From an uncultured Pelagibacteraceae bacterium (lineage in GTDB: Bacteria > Pseudomonadota > Alphaproteobacteria > Pelagibacterales > Pelagibacteraceae), in contig CACITE010000001.1 of NCBI GenBank assembly GCA_902589505.1, forward strand, positions 85,531 through 149,530: 64,000 nucleotides of DNA, read 5' to 3'. The notes beneath the pieces were generated by a model. The model saw only the letters and a list, made by a program, of their open reading frames with translations. It had not been told where the DNA came from and did not search any database. Positions 51,120 through 60,569 of this stretch are shown piece by piece (position 1 is the stretch's first letter; every line of letters begins with the position of its first letter). Made by a program: the position numbers and the translations under genes.

Positions 51120-52244
51120 TTATCTTTGGTTGAGAAGCATTACTTTACGGTGCTTCTCTCCACTGTATTTAGACAATGGCCTAATTAATTTATTAGCCGC
51201 ATGTTGTTCCATAATATGCGCTGACCATCCTGTTATTCTTGATAGCACGAATATTGGAGTAAAGAAATCAGTATCAAACCCCATCAAGTGATAAGTAGGT
51301 CCAGTAGGAAAATCAACATTAGGATGAATATCTTTTCTTTCAATCATTACATTTTTAACTGTATCGTAAATTTTTAGAAATTTTTTATCATTTTTTATTT
51401 TAGAAACTTTTTTGAAATATTTTTCCATAGTAGGTACTCTTGAGTCGCCTTTTTTGTAAACCCTATGACCAAAACCCATTACTACTTCTTTTTTATCAAG
51501 AGCATTATTTATCCATTTCAAAGCATTTTCAGGTTTTTTAATTTTGTTCATTGTATGCATTACTGCCTCATTTGCTCCACCATGCAAAGGACCTTTTAAA
51601 CTTCCTATTGCGCCAGTTATAGCACTATGAATATCTGATAAACTGCTTGTGATTGTTCTAGCTGTAAAAGTTGAAACGTTGAAACTATGTTCAGCATATA
51701 GAATTAAAGAAACATCAAAAGCTTTAATAATTTCTTTACTTGGTGTTTTTCCAAAGCACATATGGAAAAAGTTTTCAGAAAATCCCAAGCCTTTTTTTGG
51801 TGGTATTACCTTTTTGCCTTTTCTTGCTCTAAAGAATGCAGCTATAGCAGTTGGTGTTTTTGCGAATATCCTTATTGCTTTTCTCATATTAGAAGCTGGA
51901 GAATTGTTATTTGTTTCTTTGTCCTCTAAACCCATAACGCTAACCACAGTTCGAGCTACATCCATTGGATGAGATCTTTTGGGCATATGTTTTACAATTT
52001 CTCTAAGATTTATTGTGATATTTCTATTTTCTTCTAATTCTTTTTTAAATTTTTTTAGTTTTACTTGATTTGGTAATTCTTTATTTAATATAAGATAGGC
52101 AACTTCTTCAAAACTACATTTATCGCAGAGGTCTTGTACAGCATACCCTCTGTAAGTTAGTGAATTTATATCTGGCATTACCTGAGATATGGTAGTTTCA
52201 TCAACAACTATCCCCAACAATCCTTTTTTAATATCCTCACTCAT
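51120..52244 (-). CDS. prpC: 2-Methylcitrate synthase / citrate synthase family
   Basis: 374 residues of the citrate synthase superfamily, short form. Catalytic elements: 'GPLHGGANEAVM' (His), 'GFGHRVYKKGDSR' (His) and Asp in 'NVDFPTGPTYHLMGF'. The size and the 'LLGIVVDETTISQVMP' start fit PrpC rather than the ~430-residue GltA. It lies 3 bp after prpB, so together they encode two steps of the methylcitrate cycle for propionyl-CoA. prpD or acnD is not adjacent. Confidence 0.87.
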   Translation of the reverse strand: MSEDIKKGLLGIVVDETTISQVMPDINSLTYRGYAVQDLCDKCSFEEVAYLILNKELPNQVKLKKFKKELEENRNITINLREIVKHMPKRSHPMDVARTVVSVMGLEDKETNNNSPASNMRKAIRIFAKTPTAIAAFFRARKGKKVIPPKKGLGFSENFFHMCFGKTPSKEIIKAFDVSLILYAEHSFNVSTFTARTITSSLSDIHSAITGAIGSLKGPLHGGANEAVMHTMNKIKKPENALKWINNALDKKEVVMGFGHRVYKKGDSRVPTMEKYFKKVSKIKNDKKFLKIYDTVKNVMIERKDIHPNVDFPTGPTYHLMGFDTDFFTPIFVLSRITGWSAHIMEQHAANKLIRPLSKYSGEKHRKVMLLNQR

Positions 52245-52247
52245 AAA

Positions 52248-53144
52248 TTATTCATGTCCTTCAGTTTTAAAATCAGTAATTTTTTTGCCAGGAGTATTAT
52301 ATTTTTCATACTCAACCAATTCATAAAGTCTTTTTCTAGTTTGCATTTTATCTATAATATTATTTTGATGTCCATCCTTAAAAATGACCCTCAGTCCATC
52401 CTCAACATTTTTCATTGCTAATCTTTGGGTGCTAACAGGATATATAACTATATTGTAACCTAATTTTTCTAAAGTATTTGCTGATAAAAGTTTGGATTTT
52501 CCAAATTCAGTCATGTTAGCTAGTAAATTTACTTTTGTGTTTTTTCTTACTCGTTCAAATTCTTTTTCATCTTTAAGAGCTTCTGGAAAGATAATATCAG
52601 CGCCAGCATCTTCATAAGCTTTTATTCTTTCTATTGTCTTATCTAAACCTTCAACAGAATTAGCGTCCGTTCTTGCTATGATCAAAAAATTATTGTCTTT
52701 TCTACTTAAAGAAGCAGTCTTAATTTTTTTTACCATTTTGTCTAAAGAAATAAGTTCTTTATTATCTAAGTGCCCACATCTTTTCTGCTCAATTTGATCT
52801 TCAATATGACAACCCGATAGTCCAAAGTTTTCGAAAGTCTCTACAGTTTTTTTGCAATCACCGAAACCCGTATCAGCATCAACTACCGTAGGAAGATCAG
52901 TAACTTTTGATATTTGGTTAGCTCTATAACTTACTTCTTTTAATGTTGTTATTCCAATATCTGGTACTCCTAAATCATTAGCCATGACTGCACCAGATAC
53001 ATACACGCCATCAAAACCGATTTCAGAAATTAGCTTAGCTGATAAGGGGTTGTAAGCTCCAGGAAATCTTAAAATTTTTCTTTCTTTTAATTTATTTTTT
53101 AATTCAATTCTTTTTTCAGAAGAATTTTTTTTTGTAAAATGCAT
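52248..53144 (-). CDS. prpB: Methylisocitrate lyase
   Basis: 298-residue PEP mutase/isocitrate lyase family enzyme. 'RFPGAYNPLSAKLISEIGFDGVYVSG', the metal-binding 'VVDADTGFG', the signature 'EDQIEQKRCGHLDNKEL' (catalytic Cys in KRCGH) and 'IIARTDANSVEG' are those of PrpB. It cleaves 2-methylisocitrate to pyruvate and succinate. Operon with prpC (3 bp); the gene upstream on the same strand is a LysE permease 11 bp away. Confidence 0.92.
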   Translation of the reverse strand: MHFTKKNSSEKRIELKNKLKERKILRFPGAYNPLSAKLISEIGFDGVYVSGAVMANDLGVPDIGITTLKEVSYRANQISKVTDLPTVVDADTGFGDCKKTVETFENFGLSGCHIEDQIEQKRCGHLDNKELISLDKMVKKIKTASLSRKDNNFLIIARTDANSVEGLDKTIERIKAYEDAGADIIFPEALKDEKEFERVRKNTKVNLLANMTEFGKSKLLSANTLEKLGYNIVIYPVSTQRLAMKNVEDGLRVIFKDGHQNNIIDKMQTRKRLYELVEYEKYNTPGKKITDFKTEGHE

Positions 53145-53155
53145 AACATAAATTT

Positions 53156-53755
53156 CTAATCAATTACGATTATAACAGCTGTGGCAACTAATAATAAAGC
53201 TAATAAATATTCTATAATTTTTTTAATTTTAGTATTTTGAATTATTAATTTTATAGATGACCCAAAAAGTACCCATATAGCAATAGAAGGAATACAAACG
53301 AATGGTGCAGTGCCTGCAACAAATATTGTAGCAATAACAAAATTTTCATTAGAAGGGAAAAAAGCAGTTGCGGCTGTAAGAGCTACAACCCAGGCTTTAG
53401 GATTGATGAATTGAAAAAGTGCCGCTTCATAGAATCTAAGAGGTCTTCCACTTTCTTTATCACTGTCAGTTAAAGACCCAAAAATTTTCCATCCAAGGTA
53501 CAACAGATAGAAAAAACAAAGCCATTTAAGATAAAATTGTATAATTGGAAATTTTTGGAATAAAGTTCCTAAACCAAAACAAACCAGAGTTATTTGAATT
53601 ATATGACCAAAAGGAATTCCAAACATATGCGGAAGAGTCCTTTTGAAGCCAAACTTAATTCCAGAAGCTGTCAGCATTGCATTATTTGGTCCAGGTGTCG
53701 CAAACATTACAAAATAGTAACTCATTAATGCAAAAAAAAGCTTGAATTCAATCAT
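53156..53755 (-). CDS. LysE/RhtB family amino-acid exporter
   Basis: 199 residues with about six membrane helices. 'MFATPGPNNAMLTASGIKFGFKRTLPHMFGIPFGHI' is the LysE/RhtB N-terminal signature (T-P-G-P-N), and 'FQFINPKAWVVALTAATAFF' the central N-P-K-A block. Predicted exporter of an amino acid or derivative; substrate unknown. It overlaps the phosphatase gene upstream by 4 bp. Confidence 0.87.
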   Translation of the reverse strand: MIEFKLFFALMSYYFVMFATPGPNNAMLTASGIKFGFKRTLPHMFGIPFGHIIQITLVCFGLGTLFQKFPIIQFYLKWLCFFYLLYLGWKIFGSLTDSDKESGRPLRFYEAALFQFINPKAWVVALTAATAFFPSNENFVIATIFVAGTAPFVCIPSIAIWVLFGSSIKLIIQNTKIKKIIEYLLALLLVATAVIIVID

Positions 53756-54435
53756 AGATATTTTTCAATAATTTTTTCCATACCTGTAAAATCTTTTACC
53801 AAATACTCATGATGCAATTCACTTATTTTTTTTTCTGTATAACCATCCTCAATTAATATAAAAGGTATATTTGCCGCTTTTGCTGATTCAGAGTCTATTT
53901 CACTATCTCCAATCATAATTGTTTTTTTTATATCTCCACCTATTATTTCAATGGTACTAGTTAAATGTCTTGGATCAGGTTTATTGTAATCAAAGGTATT
54001 TCCTCCAGCTACATAATCAAAAAAATTATAAATTTTCATTTTTTTTAATAGATCGATCGATAAATGTTCTTGTTTATTGGTGCAAATAGCCATTGTAATA
54101 AAATTTTTTTTACACCATTCCAAAAAATTTAATGCTCCTTTTTTTAATGTGCTTTCATTAGCAATGTTTTTACTATAATAATCCAAAAATTCTTTGGTCA
54201 TTTCCTCAACCATTTCATTTGTTTTTTTTATTTTTCCTGTAAGTTCAGCTATTTCATGTACTGATTTTGTAAGCATCCTTTTGGCACCTCTTCCAGCTAT
54301 TTTTTTAACATCAGTTAGTTCTCTTTCGGTAAAACCATATTTTTTCATAACATGATTATGCGCATGCATTAAATCAGGTGCTGAATTGACAAGTGTTCCG
54401 TCTAGATCAAATAAAACTGTAAATTTTTGACTCAT
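53752..54435 (-). CDS. gph: HAD-family phosphatase, phosphoglycolate phosphatase type
   Basis: 227 residues, HAD fold with all motifs: 'VLFDLDGTLVNSAPDL' (nucleophile Asp and general acid), 'AICTNKQEHL' (Thr motif II), the Lys of 'YNKPDPRHL' and 'MIGDSEIDSESAKAA' (motif IV). The helical cap of 'EHxxxYGFTERELTDVKKIAGRGAKRMLTKSV' type matches Gph. It removes 2-phosphoglycolate; other small phosphates are possible. Heads the operon with LysE, prpB, prpC. Confidence 0.87.
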   Translation of the reverse strand: MSQKFTVLFDLDGTLVNSAPDLMHAHNHVMKKYGFTERELTDVKKIAGRGAKRMLTKSVHEIAELTGKIKKTNEMVEEMTKEFLDYYSKNIANESTLKKGALNFLEWCKKNFITMAICTNKQEHLSIDLLKKMKIYNFFDYVAGGNTFDYNKPDPRHLTSTIEIIGGDIKKTIMIGDSEIDSESAKAANIPFILIEDGYTEKKISELHHEYLVKDFTGMEKIIEKYL

Positions 54436-54517
54436 TTGTTATTTTATTTATTAAGTATTATTAAGAAATATTTTGTGAGTTATTACAAAGTTTTTAATAA
54501 TGTAAAGAGAAATCTTG

Positions 54518-55156
54518 ATGACATCAATAAACAAAAAGAAATTAGCAATAATAGAAAAAAGAAATCAGGAAAAATTGAGAAATCATGCTATGAGCATTGG
54601 TGTTACTCTCAAATCTCCTGAAACGGTCTTTTTATCTAATGACACGAAATTTGGGAAAAATGTTGTTATCAACCCCTATGTTGTAATTGGGAAAAAAACA
54701 AAAATCGGAGATAACGTAGAAATTTTGTCATTTACTCATATAGAAAATGCAACTTTAGATGACAATGTTAATGTTGGTCCTTTTTCAAGAATAAGACCTG
54801 GTGCCTTTTTATCAAAAGGTTCGAAGATCGGTAATTTTGTAGAAATTAAAAAAAGCAAAATTGGAGCAAATTCAAAAATTAATCATTTATCTTATATAGG
54901 AGATTCTACAATAGGAAAAAAAGTTAATATTGGTGCAGGAACTATTACGTGTAACTATGATGGAAAAAAGAAAAACAAAACTAAAATTTTAGATGGAGCA
55001 TTTATTGGATCAAACACATCTCTCGTAGCGCCAATTACAATTGGAAAGAAATCTGTAGTTGGCGCTGGATCAGCTCTTACTAAAAGTGTAAAAAATAAAT
55101 CTCTTTCATTAACTAGAGCAAACCAGATAGAAATAAAAAATTATAAGAGGAAATAA
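54518..55156 (+). CDS. glmU: GlmU acetyltransferase half only (left-handed beta-helix)
   Basis: 212 residues from the ATG at 54518. After a short helical stretch ('KKLAIIEKRNQEKLRNHAMSIGVTL', the GlmU linker helix) it is entirely hexapeptide-repeat beta-helix: 'VVINPYVVIGKKTKIG', 'VGPFSRIRPGAFL', 'IGNFVEIKKSKIG', 'HLSYIGDSTIGKKVNIGAGTITCNYDG' and 'IGSNTSLVAPITIG', as in the C-terminal domain of GlmU (~450 residues). The N-terminal uridylyltransferase domain is absent and the DNA upstream is gph on the other strand. It should acetylate glucosamine-1-phosphate; glmS starts 1 bp after its stop. Confidence 0.85.
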   Translation: MTSINKKKLAIIEKRNQEKLRNHAMSIGVTLKSPETVFLSNDTKFGKNVVINPYVVIGKKTKIGDNVEILSFTHIENATLDDNVNVGPFSRIRPGAFLSKGSKIGNFVEIKKSKIGANSKINHLSYIGDSTIGKKVNIGAGTITCNYDGKKKNKTKILDGAFIGSNTSLVAPITIGKKSVVGAGSALTKSVKNKSLSLTRANQIEIKNYKRK

Positions 55157-56974
55157 ATGTGCGGGATAATAGGTATAGCAAGTAATAAACCAGTTGTATC
55201 AAACATAATTCAATCACTAAAAAAATTAGAATATAGAGGTTACGATTCAGCGGGTATTGCTACTTTTGCTAACGGATTTATAGATGAAAAAAAATGTACC
55301 GGAAGAGTAGATAATCTAGAAAAAATTTTATTTAAAAATCCTTCATCTGGATCTATAGGAATTGGACATGTGAGGTGGGCCACACATGGAATTCCGAGTC
55401 AAATTAACGCACACCCTCATTCATCTGAAGAAGTTTCCGTAGTACACAATGGTATTATAGAAAATTCTAATGAAATAAAAAAAGATTTAGAAAAAAAAGG
55501 ATATAAATTTAAATCGCAGACCGATACTGAAGTTATAACTTTTCTTTTAACGGATTTTTTAAAAGACTTTGATTTAATAAACACAATTAATAAAACCTTG
55601 AAAAAGCTTAATGGTAGCTTTGCATTGGGGATTTTGTTTAAAAAATTTAATAATTTGGTCGTTGGAGCCAGAAGAGGAAGTCCTCTCGCCGTTGGATATG
55701 GTCCTGAAGAAAACTACCTTGGTTCAGATTCTTACGCATTAAAATCTATGACAAATAAAATTACTTACTTAGATGATGGCGATATATGTTTGTTAACAAA
55801 CAATAAAGTTGATTTTTATAATTCAAAAAATAAAAAAATAAATAAAGAAATTTTAACTCTCTCAAGTGAAAAACATACTGCAGAAAAAGGACATTATAAA
55901 GATTTTATGTCGAAGGAAATTAACGAACAAAATGTTACTGCAAAAACTTGTATAAAAGAATATGTTGACCAAATAAGACGTGACATAAATCTGTATAATT
56001 TTCCAATTAAGCCAAAGGAAATAGAAAAAATTGTTCTCATTGGTTGTGGTACTGCATTCCATTCATGTGCTGTAGCAAAATATTGGTTTGAGGAATTCAC
56101 AAATGCTGAAATTGAAATTGATATAGCTTCAGAATTTAGATATAGAAAAGTTCAATTTAAAAAAAAGAATCTATATATATTTGTATCGCAGTCTGGTGAA
56201 ACGGCAGATACGTTAGCTGCCCTTGATCTATGTAAAAAAAATAAAGTAAAAACTTGCTCTATTGTTAATGTAGTTGAAAGCTCTATAGCGAGATTATCAG
56301 ATTTTGTGTTGCCAATTCATGCAGGACCAGAAATTGGCGTTGCTTCCACTAAAGCTTTTATTGGACAAATGTTGGTGCTTTATATATTAGCAATTAAAAT
56401 TTCAGAGGTAAGAAAGGAATTATCTGGCCCTGTTTATGTAAAAAAAATTAATGAGTTAAAAAAGCTTCCAGAATTAATAAAAAAAACTTTGCTGTGCCAA
56501 GACAAAATCCAAGTAATTGCAAAAGATTTTTTACAAGCCAGAGGAGCAATGTTCATGGGTCGAGGTTTGTCATTTCCTATAGCTTTAGAAGGTGCATTAA
56601 AACTTAAAGAGTTATCTTATTTACATGCTGAAGGTTATCCCGCGGGTGAAATGAAACATGGACCTTTAGCTTTAATCGAGGAAGGTCTGCCTGTCGTTAT
56701 ATTAGCACCAAAAGATAAATATTTTGAAAAAACAATTTCTAATATGCAGGAAGTAATTGCGCGTGGTGGCAAAGTAATTTTAATTTCTAATGACAATAAT
56801 ACTGTTACTAGTGAAAACGTAAGATTTTCTTTAGAAGTGCCGAAATCGGATGAACAATTAACACCTTTTATTATGGCAATTCCTCTTCAACTTTTGGCTT
56901 ATCACGTTGCTTCATTGAAAAATTGCAATATTGATAAACCCAGAAATTTAGCAAAATCAGTAACTGTTGAATAA
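55157..56974 (+). CDS. glmS: Glutamine:fructose-6-phosphate amidotransferase
   Basis: 605 residues, normal. N-terminal glutaminase with catalytic Cys2 ('MCGIIGIAS'), 'LEYRGYDSAGIA', 'GIGHVRWATHG' and 'HNGIIEN'; two SIS isomerase domains ('GCGTAFHSCAVAKYW', 'SQSGETADTLAAL', 'EIGVASTKAFIGQ', 'GRGLSFPIALEGALKLKELSYLHAEGYPAGEMKHGPLALI'); C-terminal 'DKPRNLAKSVTVE'. It makes glucosamine-6-phosphate for peptidoglycan and lipid A. The ATG is the next base after the glmU-half stop. Confidence 0.96.
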   Translation: MCGIIGIASNKPVVSNIIQSLKKLEYRGYDSAGIATFANGFIDEKKCTGRVDNLEKILFKNPSSGSIGIGHVRWATHGIPSQINAHPHSSEEVSVVHNGIIENSNEIKKDLEKKGYKFKSQTDTEVITFLLTDFLKDFDLINTINKTLKKLNGSFALGILFKKFNNLVVGARRGSPLAVGYGPEENYLGSDSYALKSMTNKITYLDDGDICLLTNNKVDFYNSKNKKINKEILTLSSEKHTAEKGHYKDFMSKEINEQNVTAKTCIKEYVDQIRRDINLYNFPIKPKEIEKIVLIGCGTAFHSCAVAKYWFEEFTNAEIEIDIASEFRYRKVQFKKKNLYIFVSQSGETADTLAALDLCKKNKVKTCSIVNVVESSIARLSDFVLPIHAGPEIGVASTKAFIGQMLVLYILAIKISEVRKELSGPVYVKKINELKKLPELIKKTLLCQDKIQVIAKDFLQARGAMFMGRGLSFPIALEGALKLKELSYLHAEGYPAGEMKHGPLALIEEGLPVVILAPKDKYFEKTISNMQEVIARGGKVILISNDNNTVTSENVRFSLEVPKSDEQLTPFIMAIPLQLLAYHVASLKNCNIDKPRNLAKSVTVE

Positions 56975-56998
56975 AAACGAGTCTTTAAAAAGATATAA

Positions 56999-57046
56999 TC
57001 AACCTTGGTTTTTTTGCTTGTATACTTTATATATATTAAAGGTTGA
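56999..57046 (+). promoter_or_regulatory. Inverted repeat covering the ribosome-binding site of the DAHP synthase gene
   Basis: TCAACCTT (56999-57006) and AAGGTTGA (57039-57046) are perfect 8-bp complements 32 bp apart. The right arm contains the AAGG Shine-Dalgarno and ends 2 bp before the ATG at 57049. In RNA the arms could pair and hide the ribosome site; in DNA they could be an operator. The spacer holds AT-rich promoter-like sequence. Chance cannot be excluded. Confidence 0.35.
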
Positions 57047-57048
57047 AT

Positions 57049-58428
57049 ATGAAAAAATGGACAGTAAATAGTTGGAGAGATTATCCAGTTAAACACATCC
57101 CCAAATACGAGGATGAAAAAGAACTTGATAAGGTTTTGAAAAAAGTTAGTTCTTTTCCGCCTTTAGTTTTTGCTGGTGAAACTAGATCTCTAAAAAAATC
57201 GCTTAGCCATGTTGCTGAAGGTAAAGCTTTTCTTTTACAAGGTGGGGATTGCGCAGAAAGTTTTGCGGAATTTCATCCAGATAATATCAGAGATACATTT
57301 AAAGTAATTTTACAAATGGCTTTGGTTTTAACATTTTCAGCAGCGTTACCTGTTATTAAAGTGGGAAGAATAGCTGGACAATTTTCTAAACCAAGAAGTT
57401 CACCAATTGAGGTTAAAGATGGAAAAGAACTGCCAGCATACCTGGGTGATAATATTAATGGAATAGAGTTTAATGAAAAGGCCAGAAAACCAGATCCGAA
57501 AAGATTATTTAAAGCTTATTCACAAGCTGCATCTACGTTAAATTTATTGCGAGCATTATCACAAGGTGGTTTTGCAGATTTAAAAAAAATACATTTATGG
57601 AATTTGGGATTTATTAAAAAGAGTCCAGAAGGAAAAAAATTTAAAGAAATCGAAGATAAAATAAGTGATGCTTTATCTTTTATTGAAGCCTGTGGTTTAC
57701 ACCCAGATCATAACAGAAGATTAAGAACGGTAAATTTTTATACTTCTCATGAAGCACTACTTTTACCTTTTGAACAAGCAATGACTAGAATAGACTCAAC
57801 TTCTGGTAAACACCATGACACTTCAGCGCATTTTGTTTGGATCGGTGATAGAACAAGACAACCTGACGGAGGCCATGTAGAATTTTGTAGGGGAATTGAA
57901 AATCCAATTGGTATTAAGTGTGGACCAACTTTAAAAGATACAGAGCTGGTCAAACTTTGTAATATCTTAAATCCTAAGAATGAAGCAGGAAGAATAACTC
58001 TTATATCCAGGTTTGGTGCAGATAATGTTGAAAAATATTTACCTAAATTAATAAGATCTATTAATAAAGAGGGTCTAAAAGTTATTTGGTCCTGTGACCC
58101 TATGCATGGAAACACAATTAAATCTGCGACAGGATTTAAAACGAGACCTTTTAACAATGTTGTAAAAGAAGTTAAAAGAGTATTCGGAGTTCATAAAGCG
58201 GAAGGAAGCTATGCTGGAGGTCTCCATATAGAAATGACTGGACAAAATGTTACTGAATGTACTGGAGGAGCTCAAAAAATCTCTGAGAAAGACTTATCTC
58301 ATAGATACCATACGCACTGTGATCCTAGACTCAATGCAAATCAAGCTCTTGAACTTGCATTCTTAATCTCGGATGAAATCAAAAAAAATTCTCAATATTC
58401 AAAGAATATTATTCAAGCAGCATCTTAA
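57049..58428 (+). CDS. aroG: Class II 3-deoxy-7-phosphoheptulonate (DAHP) synthase
   Basis: 459 residues from ATG 57049 (MKKWTVNSWRDYPVKHIP); two extra codons to a TTG are ignored because the AAAGG SD fits the ATG. Plant-type class II family: 'LLQGGDCAESFAEF', 'VGRIAGQFSKPRSSPIE', 'AYSQAASTLNLLRAL', 'WIGDRTRQPDGGHVEFCRGIENPIGIKCGP', 'RFGADNVEKYLP', 'WSCDPMHGNT' and 'GGLHIEMTGQNVTECTGG'. First step of aromatic amino acid synthesis. Confidence 0.95.
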   Translation: MKKWTVNSWRDYPVKHIPKYEDEKELDKVLKKVSSFPPLVFAGETRSLKKSLSHVAEGKAFLLQGGDCAESFAEFHPDNIRDTFKVILQMALVLTFSAALPVIKVGRIAGQFSKPRSSPIEVKDGKELPAYLGDNINGIEFNEKARKPDPKRLFKAYSQAASTLNLLRALSQGGFADLKKIHLWNLGFIKKSPEGKKFKEIEDKISDALSFIEACGLHPDHNRRLRTVNFYTSHEALLLPFEQAMTRIDSTSGKHHDTSAHFVWIGDRTRQPDGGHVEFCRGIENPIGIKCGPTLKDTELVKLCNILNPKNEAGRITLISRFGADNVEKYLPKLIRSINKEGLKVIWSCDPMHGNTIKSATGFKTRPFNNVVKEVKRVFGVHKAEGSYAGGLHIEMTGQNVTECTGGAQKISEKDLSHRYHTHCDPRLNANQALELAFLISDEIKKNSQYSKNIIQAAS

Positions 58429-58480
58429 TAATTGAATTTTAATTATTAAGATCTATTTTAAGAACAGGATATTAATATAA

Positions 58481-59221
58481 ATGCAAACTTCAGACAGAAT
58501 TAATTATATAAGGGACTGGATATCAAATTATTGTAAATCTATGCCAACGGAACCAGAGTCTCTTATAGTAGGTGTATCCGGAGGAATCGACTCTTCTGTG
58601 ACAAGCACAATTTGTGCGCTTACAGGAAAAAAAACATTAGCTATTTCTATGCCTATAAAACAAATAAAAGAACAGCAGGACTTAAGTTTAAAACATCAAG
58701 AATGGTTAAAAAGTAAATTTAAAAATGTGGACAGTCATTTAGTTATTTTAGATAATTTATTTAAATCATTTAAGAATTCTTTAAGTGAATTTGACAGTGC
58801 GCATGGATTAGCAAACTCTAGAGCTCGTTTGAGAATGACAACACTTTATCAGATTGCTGCTACAAATAATGGTATTGTTGTTGGCACAGGCAATAAAGTT
58901 GAAGACTTTGGTGTTGGATTTTATACAAAATATGGAGATGGAGGTGTAGACATATCTCCAATTGCAGATTGCACAAAAACTCAAGTTTGGGAAATGGGAA
59001 AAAATTTAGGCATATTAAATGAAATTATTAAAGCTGAACCTACAGACGGATTGTGGGATGATGCAAGAACCGATGCTAAGCAACTAGGAATGTCATACAA
59101 AGAACTAGAAGAAGCTATGAAAAATTCTTCAAGCAAGAATCACAAAAAATATTTAGAAATAAGAAAAAGGAACCTGCATAAGATGGAACCAATTCCTGTA
59201 TGCAAAATGAAAAATGACTAA
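58481..59221 (+). CDS. nadE: NAD synthetase (ammonia-dependent type)
   Basis: 246 residues. It has the ATP pyrophosphatase loop 'VGVSGGIDSSVTSTICAL' (about 29-46), 'NSRARLRMTTLYQIAATNNGIVVGTGNKVEDFGVGFYTKYGDGGVDISPIADCTKTQVW' and 'EPTDGLWDDARTDAKQLG'. No glutaminase domain, so it uses ammonium. Final step of NAD synthesis in the cytoplasm. It overlaps cysS by 8 bp, so they form an operon. Confidence 0.95.
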   Translation: MQTSDRINYIRDWISNYCKSMPTEPESLIVGVSGGIDSSVTSTICALTGKKTLAISMPIKQIKEQQDLSLKHQEWLKSKFKNVDSHLVILDNLFKSFKNSLSEFDSAHGLANSRARLRMTTLYQIAATNNGIVVGTGNKVEDFGVGFYTKYGDGGVDISPIADCTKTQVWEMGKNLGILNEIIKAEPTDGLWDDARTDAKQLGMSYKELEEAMKNSSSKNHKKYLEIRKRNLHKMEPIPVCKMKND

Positions 59222-60569
59222 TAATTTAATTTTTTTCAATACTCTATCAAATAAAAAAGAAAAATTTGTTCCAATAAACAATAATAAAGTGAGTATGTAT
59301 GTTTGTGGGCCAACCGTTTATGATTTTCCACACATTGGTAATGCAAGGCCTCTAGTTGTTTTTGATGTATTATTTAGGCTTTTACAAAGCCTTTATGGAA
59401 AAAATAAAGTTACTTATGTAAGAAATATTACCGACATAGATGATAAAATTATCGAATCTTCTAAAAAAAATAAAAAAAGTATAAAAGAATTAACAGAAAC
59501 TATAACCAAAAGTTTTCATGAAGATTGTAAATATTTAAATTGTTTAAATCCAAACTTTGAACCTAAAGCCACTGAACATATCAAAGGCATGATAGATATG
59601 GTTGCTAATTTATTAAAAAACAAACATGCTTATGAAAATGGTAAACATGTTTATTTTTCTGTTTCATCATTTAAACAATATGGAAAATTATCTAACAAAA
59701 ATTCTAATCAACTTGTTGCTGGTGCAAGAGTTGAAGTTTCTAAATTTAAAAAAGATCCACTTGATTTTGTTTTATGGAAACCTTCTAAAGATGATGACCC
59801 AGGCTGGGACTCACCATGGGGTAGGGGTCGACCAGGATGGCACTTGGAATGTTCTGTAATGAGTGAAAAATTTTTAGGTAGGCAATTTGATATACATGGT
59901 GGTGGTCTTGATCTAGTTTTTCCACATCATGAAAATGAAATAGCACAATCGTGCTGTGCAAACAAAAGTGAAAAATTTGCAAATTATTGGTTACATAATG
60001 GATTTGTTACTTTTGATAAAGAAAAAATGTCTAAGTCCATAGGAAATATTGTAACAATTAAAAAACTAAGGGAAAATGTTAATGGTGAAGTTATAAGACT
60101 TGCTCTATTAAGCTCACATTATAAACAACCTCTTGACTGGAATGAAAAACTAATAAAGGAAAGCAAAAACACTTTAGATAAGTGGTATAGTCAATTTGGA
60201 AATGATAAATTCGAAAAATTAAGTGAAGACGATCTTAAACCTCTGCAAGAAGATTTGAATACTCCAGAATATATAGCAAGACTACATTTGCTTTTTGAAC
60301 AGTCGATTAAAGGAGATAAATCTTCTAAATCAAAATTTCTGTCAGCATGTCAACAAATCGGCTTACTTGAAAATAAAAAATCATGGGAAGATTTTAAAAA
60401 ATCAAAAGTAAAAGTTGATGAAAACTTTATTAATCAAAAAATTAACGATAGAAATAAAGCTAGAAAACAAGGAAATTATAAATTAGCTGATATACTAAGA
60501 AAAGAATTAGAACATAACGGCGTTATTATTGAAGATAAGCAAGATAAAACAACATGGAAATATAAATGA
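59214..60569 (+). CDS. cysS: Cysteinyl-tRNA synthetase
   Basis: 451 residues. Class I synthetase with 'VCGPTVYDFPHIGNARPLVVFD' (HIGH motif as HIGN, zinc Cys), 'WHLECSVMSEKFLG', 'FDIHGGGLDLVFPHHENEIAQ' and 'EKMSKSIGN' (KMSKS). The C-terminal anticodon-binding region 'DRNKARKQGNYKLADILRKEL' is present. It overlaps nadE upstream and cimA downstream (4 bp). Confidence 0.96.
   Translation: MTNNLIFFNTLSNKKEKFVPINNNKVSMYVCGPTVYDFPHIGNARPLVVFDVLFRLLQSLYGKNKVTYVRNITDIDDKIIESSKKNKKSIKELTETITKSFHEDCKYLNCLNPNFEPKATEHIKGMIDMVANLLKNKHAYENGKHVYFSVSSFKQYGKLSNKNSNQLVAGARVEVSKFKKDPLDFVLWKPSKDDDPGWDSPWGRGRPGWHLECSVMSEKFLGRQFDIHGGGLDLVFPHHENEIAQSCCANKSEKFANYWLHNGFVTFDKEKMSKSIGNIVTIKKLRENVNGEVIRLALLSSHYKQPLDWNEKLIKESKNTLDKWYSQFGNDKFEKLSEDDLKPLQEDLNTPEYIARLHLLFEQSIKGDKSSKSKFLSACQQIGLLENKKSWEDFKKSKVKVDENFINQKINDRNKARKQGNYKLADILRKELEHNGVIIEDKQDKTTWKYK

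Noticed and set aside
54427..54621. Plus-strand ORF starting before the glmU half, possible remnant of the missing uridylyltransferase domain
   Set aside because: Different frame from the acetyltransferase and no GXG-type nucleotidyltransferase motif; not a remnant.
57747..58157. Minus-strand 136-codon ORF opposite DAHP synthase
   Set aside because: Longest shadow in the window, but it mirrors conserved class II DAHP synthase codons and has no ribosome site.
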